The position numbers and the translations under genes were made by a program. From Comamonadaceae bacterium OS-1 (GTDB lineage Bacteria; Pseudomonadota; Gammaproteobacteria; Burkholderiales; Burkholderiaceae_C), in contig AP026969.1 of assembly GCA_027923965.1 (NCBI GenBank), positions 2,976,001 through 3,040,000 of the forward strand: DNA of 64,000 nt, given 5' to 3'. The notes beneath the pieces were generated by a model. That model saw only the letters and a program-made list of their open reading frames with translations. It did no database searches and was not told the origin of the DNA. Positions 1-7,280 of this stretch are shown here, piece by piece. The first letter of the stretch is position 1. Each line of letters begins with the position of its first letter.

Positions 1-411
1 GACAAGACCCAGGCCTTCTGCCTGTTTGCCACGCACTATTTCGAGCTCACCGAGTTCCCGGCCCAGCACCATGGCGCGGTAAACATGCACGTGAGCGCGG
101 CAGAGTCGGGCCGCGACATCGTGTTTCTGCACGAGCTGCAGCCCGGCCCCGCCAGCCGCAGCTACGGCATCCAGGTGGCCCGCCTGGCCGGCATGCCCGC
201 CGCCGTGCTCAACCACGCCCGCCACACCTTGGCTGCATTGGAAGACCACGCGCTGGGCCACCAGGCGCAGGTGGATTTGTTCGCGCCGCCGCCCGCTGCG
301 GAATTGGTAGCACTTAGCGCCGTAGAGACGGCGCTGGAGGCCATTAATCCCGATGCACTGAGCCCGCGTGAGGCGCTGGAGGCCTTGTACCGGTTGAAAA
401 AGCTGATCTGA
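1..411 (+). CDS. mutS: DNA mismatch repair protein MutS, C-terminal part (5' end outside window)
   Basis: Only the last 136 residues are present; the reading frame is open from base 1 and stops at 409-411. The segment begins in the end of the ABC-type ATPase domain (the CLFATHYFELTEF stretch with its conserved His), continues through the SYGIQVARLAGMP element that follows the ATPase core, and ends in the variable tail closing with a LSPREALEALYRLKKLI element typical of MutS C-termini. MutS binds mismatched DNA as a dimer and, with MutL, starts methyl-directed or nick-directed repair in the cytoplasm. The family identification rests on these strongly conserved terminal motifs. The toxin-antitoxin operon starts 52 bases downstream on the same strand. 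Confidence 0.95.
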   Translation, partial: DKTQAFCLFATHYFELTEFPAQHHGAVNMHVSAAESGRDIVFLHELQPGPASRSYGIQVARLAGMPAAVLNHARHTLAALEDHALGHQAQVDLFAPPPAAELVALSAVETALEAINPDALSPREALEALYRLKKLI

Positions 412-413
412 GT

Positions 414-448
414 GGTTGTCACACGTAAAATACATCTGTGTGACAACC
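414..448. promoter_or_regulatory. Perfect inverted repeat upstream of antitoxin gene (likely autoregulatory operator)
   Basis: GGTTGTCACAC (414-424) is matched exactly by GTGTGACAACC (438-448) across a 13-base AT-rich spacer that contains a TAAAAT box (426-431). It lies between the mutS stop and the antitoxin ATG at 463. Ribbon-helix-helix antitoxins normally bind such palindromes to repress their own operon, so operator is the preferred reading. No U-run follows the stem, which argues against a mutS terminator. Confidence 0.6.
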
Positions 449-462
449 CACGGAGTAGCCCC

Positions 463-717
463 ATGACCACCGCTGAAAAAATTCTCAACGTGCGCCTGCC
501 GCTGGATGTCAGCGGGCAACTGGAAGAACTGGTGCGGGCCACAGGGCGTAGCAAAAGCTTTTTGGCGCTGGAAGCCTTGAAAAACTACCTGAACGCCGAG
601 TCTTGGCAAGTGGCCGATATCCGCCAAGGCTTGGAAGAAGCCGACCGGGGCGAGTTCGCGACACCCGAAGAAGTCAAGGCCACATTCGCCAAGTTCGGCG
701 TGAAATATGAGCTATGA
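463..717 (+). CDS. CopG/ParD-type ribbon-helix-helix antitoxin
   Basis: An 84-residue protein. The N-terminal KILNVRLPLDVSGQLEELV followed by TGRSKSFLALEALKNYL is the beta-strand/helix/helix pattern of ribbon-helix-helix DNA-binding antitoxins; the C-terminal part (RQGLEEADRGEFATPEEVKATFAKFG) is the usual toxin-wrapping tail. ATG 463 is preferred over upstream GTG 412 because the extra residues would be encoded by the operator palindrome and do not resemble the family. The gene overlaps the toxin start by 11 bases, so the pair is translationally coupled. Expected role: neutralise the ParE/RelE-type toxin and, with it, repress the operon at the palindrome at 414-448. Confidence 0.85.
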   Translation: MTTAEKILNVRLPLDVSGQLEELVRATGRSKSFLALEALKNYLNAESWQVADIRQGLEEADRGEFATPEEVKATFAKFGVKYEL

Positions 718-1018
718 GATTCAATGGACTGTACGCGCGCTGAAAAATCTAGACGCTATTGGTTCCTACATAGCCCAAGACAACCCGCGGCGCGCACAGA
801 GCTTTGTGCAAGAACTGCTGGACAAAGCCACCTTGCTGCGCAACTTCCCTGCCATGGGCCGTCCAGGCCGCTTGCCCGGAACCCGTGAACTGGTCGTACA
901 CAAAAATTACATCCTGCCGTACCGCGTAAAAAACAACGTGGTGCAAATATTGCGCGTACAGCATGCCGCACAAAATGCTGCTCCCTCGGGAGCAGCCCCC
1001 ACAGAAAGCCCCAAATGA
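707..1018 (+). CDS. ParE/RelE-family toxin
   Basis: A 103-residue protein with the ParE/RelE fold signature: SYEIQWTVRALKNLDAIGSYIAQDNPRRAQSFVQELL at the start, a central GRPGRLPGTRELVVHKNYILPYRV and a terminal VVQILRVQHAAQ strand. Family members act either on gyrase (ParE) or on ribosome-bound mRNA (RelE). The GTRELVV and YILPYRV motifs favour ParE, though the target cannot be fixed from sequence. The tail after VQHAAQ is about 10 residues longer than usual and its stop TGA (1016-1018) overlaps the start ATG of the downstream Anbu gene (ATGA), so all three genes read as one coupled unit. Confidence 0.85.
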   Translation: MSYEIQWTVRALKNLDAIGSYIAQDNPRRAQSFVQELLDKATLLRNFPAMGRPGRLPGTRELVVHKNYILPYRVKNNVVQILRVQHAAQNAAPSGAAPTESPK

Positions 1019-1842
1019 CCTACTGCGTCGCCATCAAACTCAATGCCGGGCTGGTTTTCCTGTCCGATTCGCGTACCAACGCCGGGCTGGACCAGATCAG
1101 CACTTTCCGCAAGATGATCGTGTACGAGAAGCCGCAAGACCGCTTCATGGTGCTGCTGTCGGCGGGCAACCTGAGCATTTCGCAGGCCATCCGCGAGATT
1201 TTGCAGATCGAGCAGCTCAAGGAAAGCGAAGGCGGCGAGCCCATCACCATCTGGAACGCCAAGAGCATGTTCGACGCGGCCCGCGTGCTGGGTGCGGCGG
1301 TGCGCCATGTGTACGACCGCGACGCGGTGTCGCTGCGCCAGGCCGGCGTGGAGTTCAACGTGTCGCTGATTTTTGGCGGCCAGATCAAGGGTGAGGGCAT
1401 GCGCCTGTTCCAGGTGTATTCGGCCGGCAACTTCATCGAAGCCACGCCCGAAACCCCGTACTTCCAGGTCGGCGAATCCAAGTACGGCAAGCCCGTGCTG
1501 GACCGCGTGATCACCCCCACCACCCCGCTGGACGAAGCCGCCAAGTGCGCGCTGGTGTCGATGGACTCCACCCTCAAATCCAACCTGTCCGTCGGCCTGC
1601 CGCTGGACCTGGTGGTGTACGAGGCCGATACCTTCCAGACCGACAAGGTGGTTTGCATCGACGAAAATAACCCCTACATGAAGATGCTGCACAGCAGCTG
1701 GGGCCACAAGCTGCGCCAGGTGTTCGACAGCATCGAAGACCCGATGTGGAACGGCGAGCAGACCGAAGTGCCGCTGATGGTCGAGTCGGCCCGGGGCAAG
1801 CCGCTGCGCAAGATCACCACGCCGCAAGAGCGCCTGATCTAA
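1015..1842 (+). CDS. Anbu-type proteasome-like protease (ancestral beta subunit)
   Basis: A 275-residue Ntn-hydrolase of the proteasome/HslV superfamily. The protein starts M-T-Y-C, so removal of Met exposes Thr as N-terminal nucleophile, as in Anbu and HslV. The next conserved block (LVFLSDSRTNAGLDQISTFRKM) carries the Asp-Ser-Arg and Lys region of the active site, and a glycine-rich LLSAGNLSISQ strand follows. Length and start sequence fit Anbu rather than HslV (about 180 aa). Anbu family members are often beside an alpha-E protein, a transglutaminase-like protein and an ATP-grasp/ligase-like protein; none is visible here. Instead the gene overlaps a toxin gene by ATGA, an unusual partner. 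Substrate unknown; cytoplasmic. Confidence 0.88.
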   Translation: MTYCVAIKLNAGLVFLSDSRTNAGLDQISTFRKMIVYEKPQDRFMVLLSAGNLSISQAIREILQIEQLKESEGGEPITIWNAKSMFDAARVLGAAVRHVYDRDAVSLRQAGVEFNVSLIFGGQIKGEGMRLFQVYSAGNFIEATPETPYFQVGESKYGKPVLDRVITPTTPLDEAAKCALVSMDSTLKSNLSVGLPLDLVVYEADTFQTDKVVCIDENNPYMKMLHSSWGHKLRQVFDSIEDPMWNGEQTEVPLMVESARGKPLRKITTPQERLI

Positions 1843-1895
1843 CCGGGGACGCAGGCGCGCCTGCGCGACTCTTTGTGGCGGGCAAAAGTCACAGA

Positions 1896-2777
1896 ATGGT
1901 GCTTATGCCATCTTTGCCACCCATCGTCTTCACCCACGCCAACAGCTTCCCCGCCGCCACCTACAGCGTCCTGTTCGCCAGCCTGCGGGCCCGCGGCTTC
2001 GCGGTAGAGGCGATTGACCAGCTCGGCCACGACCCGCAGTACCCGGTCACCAACAACTGGCCGCACCTGGTGCAGCAACTGGCCGACTTTGCCTCCACGG
2101 CGGTGGCGCGGCAGGGCCAACCCGCGTTTCTGGTCGGGCATTCGCTGGGGGGATTTTTGAGCCTGATGGTGGCCGCCCGGCACCCGGAGCTGGCCTGCGG
2201 CGTGCTGCTGCTGGACGCGCCCATCGTCGGCGGCTGGCGCGCCACCACGCTGGGGGCCATCAAGCGGGCCAACATGGTGGAAGTGGTGTCGCCCGGCAAG
2301 ATCAGCCGCACCCGCCGCCAGCACTGGGCCGACCAGGCCGCGGCGCTGGCCCACTTTCAAAGCAAAAAGGCTTTTGCCCGCTGGGAGCCGCAGGTGCTGC
2401 AGGACTACATCCGTTTTGGTACCCGCGACGAGGACGGCCAGCGGGTGCTGGGCTTCGACCGCGCGGTGGAAACCGCCATCTACAACAGCTTCCCCGACAA
2501 CCTGGAAGGCCTGCTGCGCCGCCGCCCTTTAAAGTGCCCGGTGGCCTTCATCGGCGGCACGCACTCGGCCGAGATGCGCCAGATCGGCATGGGCCTGACC
2601 AGCAAAATCACCAAGGGCCGCACCATGATGCTGGACGGCAGCCACCTGTTCCCCATGGAAAAGCCGCTGGCCACGGCGGCAGCGATCGAGGCGGCGCTAC
2701 GGAATATCGGGAATATCGGGAATATCGGGAATATCAGCGTGCCAGCAACGGCCCCAGAGCCGCCAGGCCATCGATAA
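1896..2777 (+). CDS. Alpha/beta-hydrolase fold protein
   Basis: A 293-residue predicted hydrolase. The nucleophile elbow GHSLGG places the catalytic Ser at about residue 83, an early VFTHANSFPAATY loop supplies the oxyanion region, and DGSHLFP near the end supplies the His. Its substrate is not recognisable; soluble esterase or lipase-like enzymes have this form. ATG 1896 is used, but ATG 1905 (MPSLPP) is equally possible because neither has a strong ribosome site. The C-terminus is odd: a 9-base tandem repeat (2700-2735) encodes Asn-Ile-Gly units, and the last 44 bases overlap the end of the convergent HAD gene. Confidence 0.82.
   Translation: MVLMPSLPPIVFTHANSFPAATYSVLFASLRARGFAVEAIDQLGHDPQYPVTNNWPHLVQQLADFASTAVARQGQPAFLVGHSLGGFLSLMVAARHPELACGVLLLDAPIVGGWRATTLGAIKRANMVEVVSPGKISRTRRQHWADQAAALAHFQSKKAFARWEPQVLQDYIRFGTRDEDGQRVLGFDRAVETAIYNSFPDNLEGLLRRRPLKCPVAFIGGTHSAEMRQIGMGLTSKITKGRTMMLDGSHLFPMEKPLATAAAIEAALRNIGNIGNIGNISVPATAPEPPGHR
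2700..2735. repeat. Tandem 9-base repeat (GGGAATATC, four copies)
   Basis: Four consecutive copies, the first with C in place of the first G. They encode NIG-NIG-NIG-NIS near the hydrolase C-terminus and lie directly beyond the HAD stop codon (TCA at 2734-2736 on the + strand). Because the unit is a multiple of three, copy-number change would keep the hydrolase frame. Confidence 0.9.
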
Positions 2778-3384
2778 ACGTCACCCGTTCGGCCACGTCC
2801 GCCGCCAGGCCCTCTTGCGGGTGCAGGCTGAACACCTGCATGCCCGCCGCCAAACCGGCCAGCAGACCGGGCAGGCTGTCTTCCACCACCGCGCAGTGGG
2901 CGGGTGCCACGCCCAGGGCCTGGGCGGCGTGCAGGAACAGGCCGGGGTGGGGTTTGAAGCTGCCGACTTCGTAGGCGGTGTAGATGCGCTCGCCCAGCAG
3001 ATGGCGCAGGCCGGTCAGGGCCAGTGTCAGCTCGACCTTTTCGCGTGGGCCGTTGGTGGCGACGCAAAACGGGATGTGCAAACCTTGCAGCAAGGCCAGT
3101 GCACCCGGCAAAGGCTCCAGACCCTGGCGGAAGCGGATTTCGGACTGTTGCCGCACCTGGGCCGTCAGGGCGGCTTCAAAACCCGGAGCCTGGGCGGGCA
3201 ACTGGGCCGTAATCCAGGCGATGCAGTCGGCCATGCGCGCGCCGCGAAACCGCTGGTGCGCCTCGGCGCGGCTGACCTGCACGCCGTGGGCCACGGCCAG
3301 CGCGTGCAGCACGTCCATGCCGGGCTCCTCGCTGTCCACCAGCGTGCCATCGGCATCGAAAATGACGGCCTGGATGGCGGCCAT
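2734..3384 (-). CDS. HAD-superfamily phosphatase (YieH/phosphoglycolate phosphatase-like)
   Basis: A 216-residue haloacid dehalogenase-type hydrolase. Motif I is FDADGTLVDSE (Asp10 nucleophile, Asp12 acid/base), motif II is the ATNGP Thr near residue 110, motif III contains SFKPHPG Lys near 144, and motif IV is VVEDS near 168-171. The helical cap lies between motifs I and II. This is the beta-phosphoglucomutase/phosphoglycolate phosphatase branch; substrate uncertain (a sugar phosphate or phosphoglycolate). ATG 3384 is chosen because it overlaps the uppP stop (ATGA), so translation is probably coupled to uppP; a longer upstream reading would only read through uppP in another frame. It converges on, and overlaps by 44 bases, the alpha/beta-hydrolase gene. 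Confidence 0.88.
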   Translation of the reverse strand: MAAIQAVIFDADGTLVDSEEPGMDVLHALAVAHGVQVSRAEAHQRFRGARMADCIAWITAQLPAQAPGFEAALTAQVRQQSEIRFRQGLEPLPGALALLQGLHIPFCVATNGPREKVELTLALTGLRHLLGERIYTAYEVGSFKPHPGLFLHAAQALGVAPAHCAVVEDSLPGLLAGLAAGMQVFSLHPQEGLAADVAERVTFIDGLAALGPLLAR

Positions 3385-4208
3385 CAGGCAGCCCAGACCA
3401 CCGTGCCGGTGACCCAAGTGGCCAGCACCACCAGACCAAAGGCGATGCGGTACCAGGCGAACACCACGAAATCGTGGGTGGAGATGTAGCGCAGCAGCCA
3501 GCGGATGCACAGCCAGGCGCTCAAAAAGCTGACCACAAAGCCCACGGCAAACAGGGGAAAGTCGGCCATAGACAGCAGCGCGCGCTCTTTCCACAGGCTG
3601 TAGGCACCGGCGGCGATCAGCGTAGGAATGGCCAGAAAGAAGCTGAAATCGGTGGCCGCCTTGCGCGACAGGCCCAGCAGCATGCCGCCGATGATGGTGG
3701 AGCCGGAGCGGCTGGTGCCGGGGATCATGCCCAGGCACTGCACCAGGCCGACCTTGAGGGCATCCAGCCCGCTCATGTCGTCGATCTCCTGGATGCGCAC
3801 GACGGGCTTGGCGCGGCGCTCCACCCACCAGATGATCAAGCCGCCAATGATGAAGGCCGAGGCCACCACCGGGGCGTTGAACAGATAGGCCTTGATGGCT
3901 TTATAGACAAAAAACCCGACCAGGGCCGCGGGCAGGAAGCCTATGGCCACGTTGAACACAAAGCGGCGCGAGCGGGCGCTGCTGCTGAAGCCGCTGATGG
4001 CCCCGGCAATCCGCTGCCAGTAGACGATGATCACGGCCAGGATGGCACCGGTCTGGATAGCGATGTCGAATACCTTGGACTTGTCGTCCGTCATGCCCAG
4101 AAGCGAGCCGGTCAGAATCAAATGCCCCGTGCTGGACACCGGCAAAAACTCGGTCAGCCCCTCGACGATGCCCATGATGGCGGCCTTGATCAGCAAAATG
4201 GTATCCAC
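3384..4208 (-). CDS. uppP: Undecaprenyl-diphosphatase UppP
   Basis: An integral membrane phosphatase of about 274 residues that recycles undecaprenyl diphosphate to the monophosphate for peptidoglycan and other envelope polymers; its loss gives bacitracin sensitivity. The two family signatures are present: [15 protein letters not shown] near the N-terminus and PGTSRSGST in the middle, with about eight hydrophobic segments. The start is placed at GTG 4208 ([12 protein letters not shown]) because a GGGAG site lies five bases upstream and relatives begin at this point; an upstream TTG at 4220 would use that ribosome site as coding sequence. Its stop overlaps the HAD start. Confidence 0.93.
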   Translation of the reverse strand: MDTILLIKAAIMGIVEGLTEFLPVSSTGHLILTGSLLGMTDDKSKVFDIAIQTGAILAVIIVYWQRIAGAISGFSSSARSRRFVFNVAIGFLPAALVGFFVYKAIKAYLFNAPVVASAFIIGGLIIWWVERRAKPVVRIQEIDDMSGLDALKVGLVQCLGMIPGTSRSGSTIIGGMLLGLSRKAATDFSFFLAIPTLIAAGAYSLWKERALLSMADFPLFAVGFVVSFLSAWLCIRWLLRYISTHDFVVFAWYRIAFGLVVLATWVTGTVVWAA

Positions 4209-4239
4209 ACGCACTCCCAAAAATTAGATGGCGCGATTA

Positions 4240-4887
4240 TCACTGGGTGGCCCATCGCTTTCGTAAAGCACGCACCGCGCTGTCTACGGTTGTCAACACC
4301 GGCAAACCCGTAGCCGCCACGCAGGCCGCCCGCGCCCGTGCCTGGCTGAACTGGGCCAGGGCGATGCGGTCACAGCCCCGGGCCTGCAGCGCCCGTGCCT
4401 GTGCGGCCACCAGCGCATCGTGGCGGGCACCGTCGCCACGGTTCAGGGCGTCCAGCGCGCCCTCGGCCAGCGCCAGCTCCAGCCGCTGGCCAGGCGGAAA
4501 TTCAGGCGGCATGGACTGCAGCGTGGGCCCAAAGCTGGCAATCAGTCCCAGGGTGCCGCCTTGCTCTACCGCCTCGGCCACCATGGCCTCGTTCGGCTTG
4601 AGCACCGGTATCTGCGGGTGCGCCCGCGCCACCGCCTCGATGCAGGGCCCGAAAGCCGAACAGGTGAACAAAATCCCCTCGGCCCCGGTGTCCACTGCGT
4701 ACTGCGCCAGCCGGGCAAAGCGCTGGTGCATGGCCGCATCCAGCCCGCGCCCGCTGCGCGCCAGGTCGGCAGACAGGCTGTCGTCCAGCAGGTTTATCAC
4801 CTGCGCCTGGGGCCACAGTTCGGCAAAGGCGTGGTTGATGGGCGCGACCGAAAGGGCCAGGGCGTGGATGAGGGCGATGCGGGGCAT
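4240..4887 (-). CDS. Asp/Glu/hydantoin racemase-family protein
   Basis: A 215-residue protein. The first catalytic Cys region is ILFTCSAFGPCIE and the second is the segment around ACVAATGLPVLTTVDSAVRAL, the arrangement of cofactor-independent two-base racemases; NEAMVAEA is a further family block. Known members racemise aspartate, glutamate or hydantoins; the exact substrate is not readable here. It starts one base after the stop of the class III aminotransferase, so both are one operon, pointing to amino-acid or amine catabolism under the divergent RpiR-type regulator. Confidence 0.82.
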   Translation of the reverse strand: MPRIALIHALALSVAPINHAFAELWPQAQVINLLDDSLSADLARSGRGLDAAMHQRFARLAQYAVDTGAEGILFTCSAFGPCIEAVARAHPQIPVLKPNEAMVAEAVEQGGTLGLIASFGPTLQSMPPEFPPGQRLELALAEGALDALNRGDGARHDALVAAQARALQARGCDRIALAQFSQARARAACVAATGLPVLTTVDSAVRALRKRWATQ

Positions 4888-4888
4888 A

Positions 4889-6223
4889 TCAGGCTTTCAG
4901 GCTGGCCACTGCCGCGTCGATGGAAACCGCCAGCGTGCGGGCGATTTCGGCCAGGTCGGCCTGGGTGGCGATGAAGGGCGGGGCCAGCAGCACGTGGTCG
5001 CCTGCCTGGCCATCCACCGTGCCGCCCATGGGGTAGCACAGCAGGCCGCGCGCCATGGCCTCCTTCTTGATGCGGGCATGCAGCTTGTGGCGCGGGTCGA
5101 ACGGGGTCTTGCGGGCGCGGTCTGCTACCAGTTCGATGCCCCAGAAGAAGCCCCGGCCACGGATGTCGCCCACCCAAGGGTTTTGGTCCATGTTTTCATG
5201 CAGTAGCGCTGACAGCACGGGCGCATCGCGCTGTACTTTTTGTAGCAAACCATCGCGCTGGATCACACGCTGCACCGCCAGCGCCGCCGCGCAGGCGACC
5301 GGGTGGCCCAGGTAGGTGTGGCCGTGCTGAAAAAAGCCGCTGCCCTGCCCCATGGCCTGGGTGATCTTGCGCTGCACCAGCACCGCGCCGATGGGCTGGT
5401 AGCCGCCGCCCAGGCCCTTGGCGGTGGTCAGCAGGTCGGGCACCACACCCTCTTGCTCGCAGGCGTAGAGGGTGCCGGTGCGGCCCATGCCGCACATCAC
5501 CTCGTCCAGGATCAGCAGCACGCCGTACTTGTCGCACACGGCGCGTACCGCCTGGAAATAGCCGGGCACGGGGGTCAGCACCCCGGCAGTCGCCCCGCCC
5601 ACGGTTTCGGCCACGAAGGCGATCACCGTGTCCGGCCCCTGGGCCAGGATGGCGGCTTCCAGCTCGGCCGCCAGGCGCAGGCCGTAGGCGGCGGGGGTTT
5701 CGCCCTCCAGCATCTCGCGGTACGGGTAGCAGGGGGCGACGTGGGTGGCGGGCACCAGCAGCGGCGCAAACGGCGCGCGCCGCCAGGCGTTGCCACCCAC
5801 GGCCAGGGCCCCCAGGGTGTTGCCGTGGTAGCTCTGGCGGCGGGCGATGAAGTGGCTGCGCTGGGGCTGGCCAATCTCTACAAAGTACTGCCGCGCCATC
5901 TTCAGCGCCGACTCCACCGCCTCCGAGCCACCGCTGACCAGGTACACCTGGTCCATGCCCTCGGGCGCGTGCTGCACCAGGTGGTCGGCCAGTTCCTCGG
6001 CCACCTGGCTGGTGAAAAAGCTGGTGTGGGCATAGGCCAGCTGGTCGATCTGCGCGTGCATGGCCGCCCGCACCTCGGGGTGGCCGTGGCCCAGGCAGGA
6101 GACGGCGGCACCGCCCGATGCGTCCAGGTAGGTGCGCCCTGCCGCGTCGCGAATGCGCATGCCCTGGGCCGAGACGGCGACGGGCGGGGTGTGGTGTAGG
6201 TGGCGGTGGAAAACGTGGGTCAT
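4889..6223 (-). CDS. PLP-dependent class III aminotransferase
   Basis: A 444-residue aminotransferase. The PLP lysine is Lys269 in TTAKGLGGGYQPIGAV, the cofactor-ring Asp is Asp240 in LLILDEVMCGMGRTG, and the phosphate-binding SGGSEAVESALKMAR lies near residues 97-111. Family members act on omega-amino groups (4-aminobutyrate, beta-alanine, taurine, polyamines) or amino acids; the substrate is not decidable. It is the first gene of an operon with the racemase and reads away from the RpiR-family regulator across an AT-rich promoter region, which suggests regulation by that protein. Confidence 0.9.
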   Translation of the reverse strand: MTHVFHRHLHHTPPVAVSAQGMRIRDAAGRTYLDASGGAAVSCLGHGHPEVRAAMHAQIDQLAYAHTSFFTSQVAEELADHLVQHAPEGMDQVYLVSGGSEAVESALKMARQYFVEIGQPQRSHFIARRQSYHGNTLGALAVGGNAWRRAPFAPLLVPATHVAPCYPYREMLEGETPAAYGLRLAAELEAAILAQGPDTVIAFVAETVGGATAGVLTPVPGYFQAVRAVCDKYGVLLILDEVMCGMGRTGTLYACEQEGVVPDLLTTAKGLGGGYQPIGAVLVQRKITQAMGQGSGFFQHGHTYLGHPVACAAALAVQRVIQRDGLLQKVQRDAPVLSALLHENMDQNPWVGDIRGRGFFWGIELVADRARKTPFDPRHKLHARIKKEAMARGLLCYPMGGTVDGQAGDHVLLAPPFIATQADLAEIARTLAVSIDAAVASLKA

Positions 6224-6239
6224 GGCAAGTGGTTCAGCC

Positions 6240-6294
6240 GTTGCAATTAAATAAAAACTGGAACAAATATACCAAAATTAAAATTGATTGCAAC
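6240..6294. promoter_or_regulatory. Divergent promoter region with inverted GTTGCAAT / ATTGCAAC sites
   Basis: The AT-rich gap between the aminotransferase (minus) and the RpiR-type gene (plus) contains GTTGCAAT at 6240-6247 and its exact reverse complement ATTGCAAC at 6287-6294, 39 bases apart. RpiR-type regulators bind inverted repeats, so the two half-sites are candidate operators shared by both divergent genes. Assignment is by position, not by a known consensus. Confidence 0.45.
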
Positions 6295-6331
6295 ATATGA
6301 TCCACAGGCAAAGCTGTGCAACACTTGTTCC

Positions 6332-7210
6332 ATGAACGCCAGCGACCTGGTCCGAGACCGCTTTCCCACCCTCAGCCCCGGCCTGCAGCGCGCAGGCCGG
6401 TACGCGCTGGACCACCCGAACGAGATCGTCACCGTGTCGATGCGCAGCATCGCCCTGCGGGCCGAGGTGCCTCCGGCCACGCTGGTGCGCTTTGCGCAAA
6501 CGCTGGGTTTTGCGGGCTGGCCGCAGCTCAAGGAGGCGTTTGCGCTGGAGCTGGGCCTGGCACCCGAGCAGTACGGCCAGCGCGCCCAAAGCCTGGTCGC
6601 CCGCGGCAGCCAGTCGGGCGGCGACACGGCATTGCTAGATGAGCTGTTTGCGGTGCAGGCGCACAACCTGCAGTTCACCAAAACCCACAATGGCGAGGCC
6701 CTGGGCCGGGCCGCCGCTCTGCTGGTGGCCGCGCCACAGTTGCATGTGGCGGGCTTTCGGGCCAGCTATGCGCTGGCGTTCCATCTGGCCTACGGGCTGC
6801 GGCTGTTCCGGCCATCGGTGCAGTTGCTGGACGGCCATGCGGGCGGGCTGGAAATGCAGTTGCGCGCCCTGCAGCCGGTGGACACGGTGCTGGTGGTGGG
6901 CTTTGCGCCCTACTCGCGCGAGGCCGAGCTGGTGGCGCAGGCCGCCCGCCAGTGCGGCTGCAAGCTGGTGGCCATCACCGACAGCACGGCCTCGCCGCTG
7001 TCGTTGCTGGCCGACGAGACGCTGCTGTTCTCGGTACACAGCCCGTCGTTCTTTCCGTCCACCGCCGCCGGTATGGCGCTGGTGGAGGCGCTGCTGGCGC
7101 TGGTGGTGGCGCAGTCGGGCAGCGCGGTGGTGGAGCGCATCGCTGCGGCAGAAGACCAGCTATTTACGTCGGGTTCCTACCTGCAAAAGCCCCCAAGTCG
7201 GTCGATTTGA
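6332..7210 (+). CDS. MurR/RpiR-family transcriptional regulator
   Basis: A 292-residue regulator. An N-terminal HTH_6 domain (residues about 1-80; VSMRSIALRAEVPPATLVRFAQTLGFAGWPQLKEAF) is followed by a SIS sugar-phosphate-type ligand domain (about 120-260) with the AGFRASYALAFHLAYGL and VVGFAPYSREAELVAQAARQCGCKLVAITD segments. ATG 6332 is used because the longer reading from TTG 6284 lacks family resemblance. It is divergent from the aminotransferase-racemase operon and likely controls it in response to an amine- or sugar-derived ligand. The gene ends just before a palindromic repeat that separates it from the convergent protease gene. Confidence 0.88.
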   Translation: MNASDLVRDRFPTLSPGLQRAGRYALDHPNEIVTVSMRSIALRAEVPPATLVRFAQTLGFAGWPQLKEAFALELGLAPEQYGQRAQSLVARGSQSGGDTALLDELFAVQAHNLQFTKTHNGEALGRAAALLVAAPQLHVAGFRASYALAFHLAYGLRLFRPSVQLLDGHAGGLEMQLRALQPVDTVLVVGFAPYSREAELVAQAARQCGCKLVAITDSTASPLSLLADETLLFSVHSPSFFPSTAAGMALVEALLALVVAQSGSAVVERIAAAEDQLFTSGSYLQKPPSRSI

Positions 7211-7221
7211 AATTCAAGAAA

Positions 7222-7276
7222 AAATAGCCGTCTGTGCTTATTGGATAAGCACAAGCAGCTATTTATTCAATAGCAA
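7222..7276. repeat. Dispersed palindromic repeat, copy 1 (convergent gene ends)
   Basis: TGTGCTTAT (7233-7241) pairs exactly with ATAAGCACA (7245-7253) around TGG, and AAATAGC (7222-7228) pairs with GCTATTT (7258-7264), followed by a TTCAATAGCAA tail. It lies between the convergent rpiR-like and protease genes, where a bidirectional terminator is expected. The same core recurs about ten times in the window. Confidence 0.85.
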
Positions 7277-7280
7277 TCGC

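Noticed and set aside
307..347. DNA in the mutS tail resembling the right half of the dispersed repeat (GCGC...GCGCTGGAGGCCATTA)
   Set aside because: The encoded residues look like a normal MutS C-terminus, so similarity is likely chance; no flanking repeat arms.
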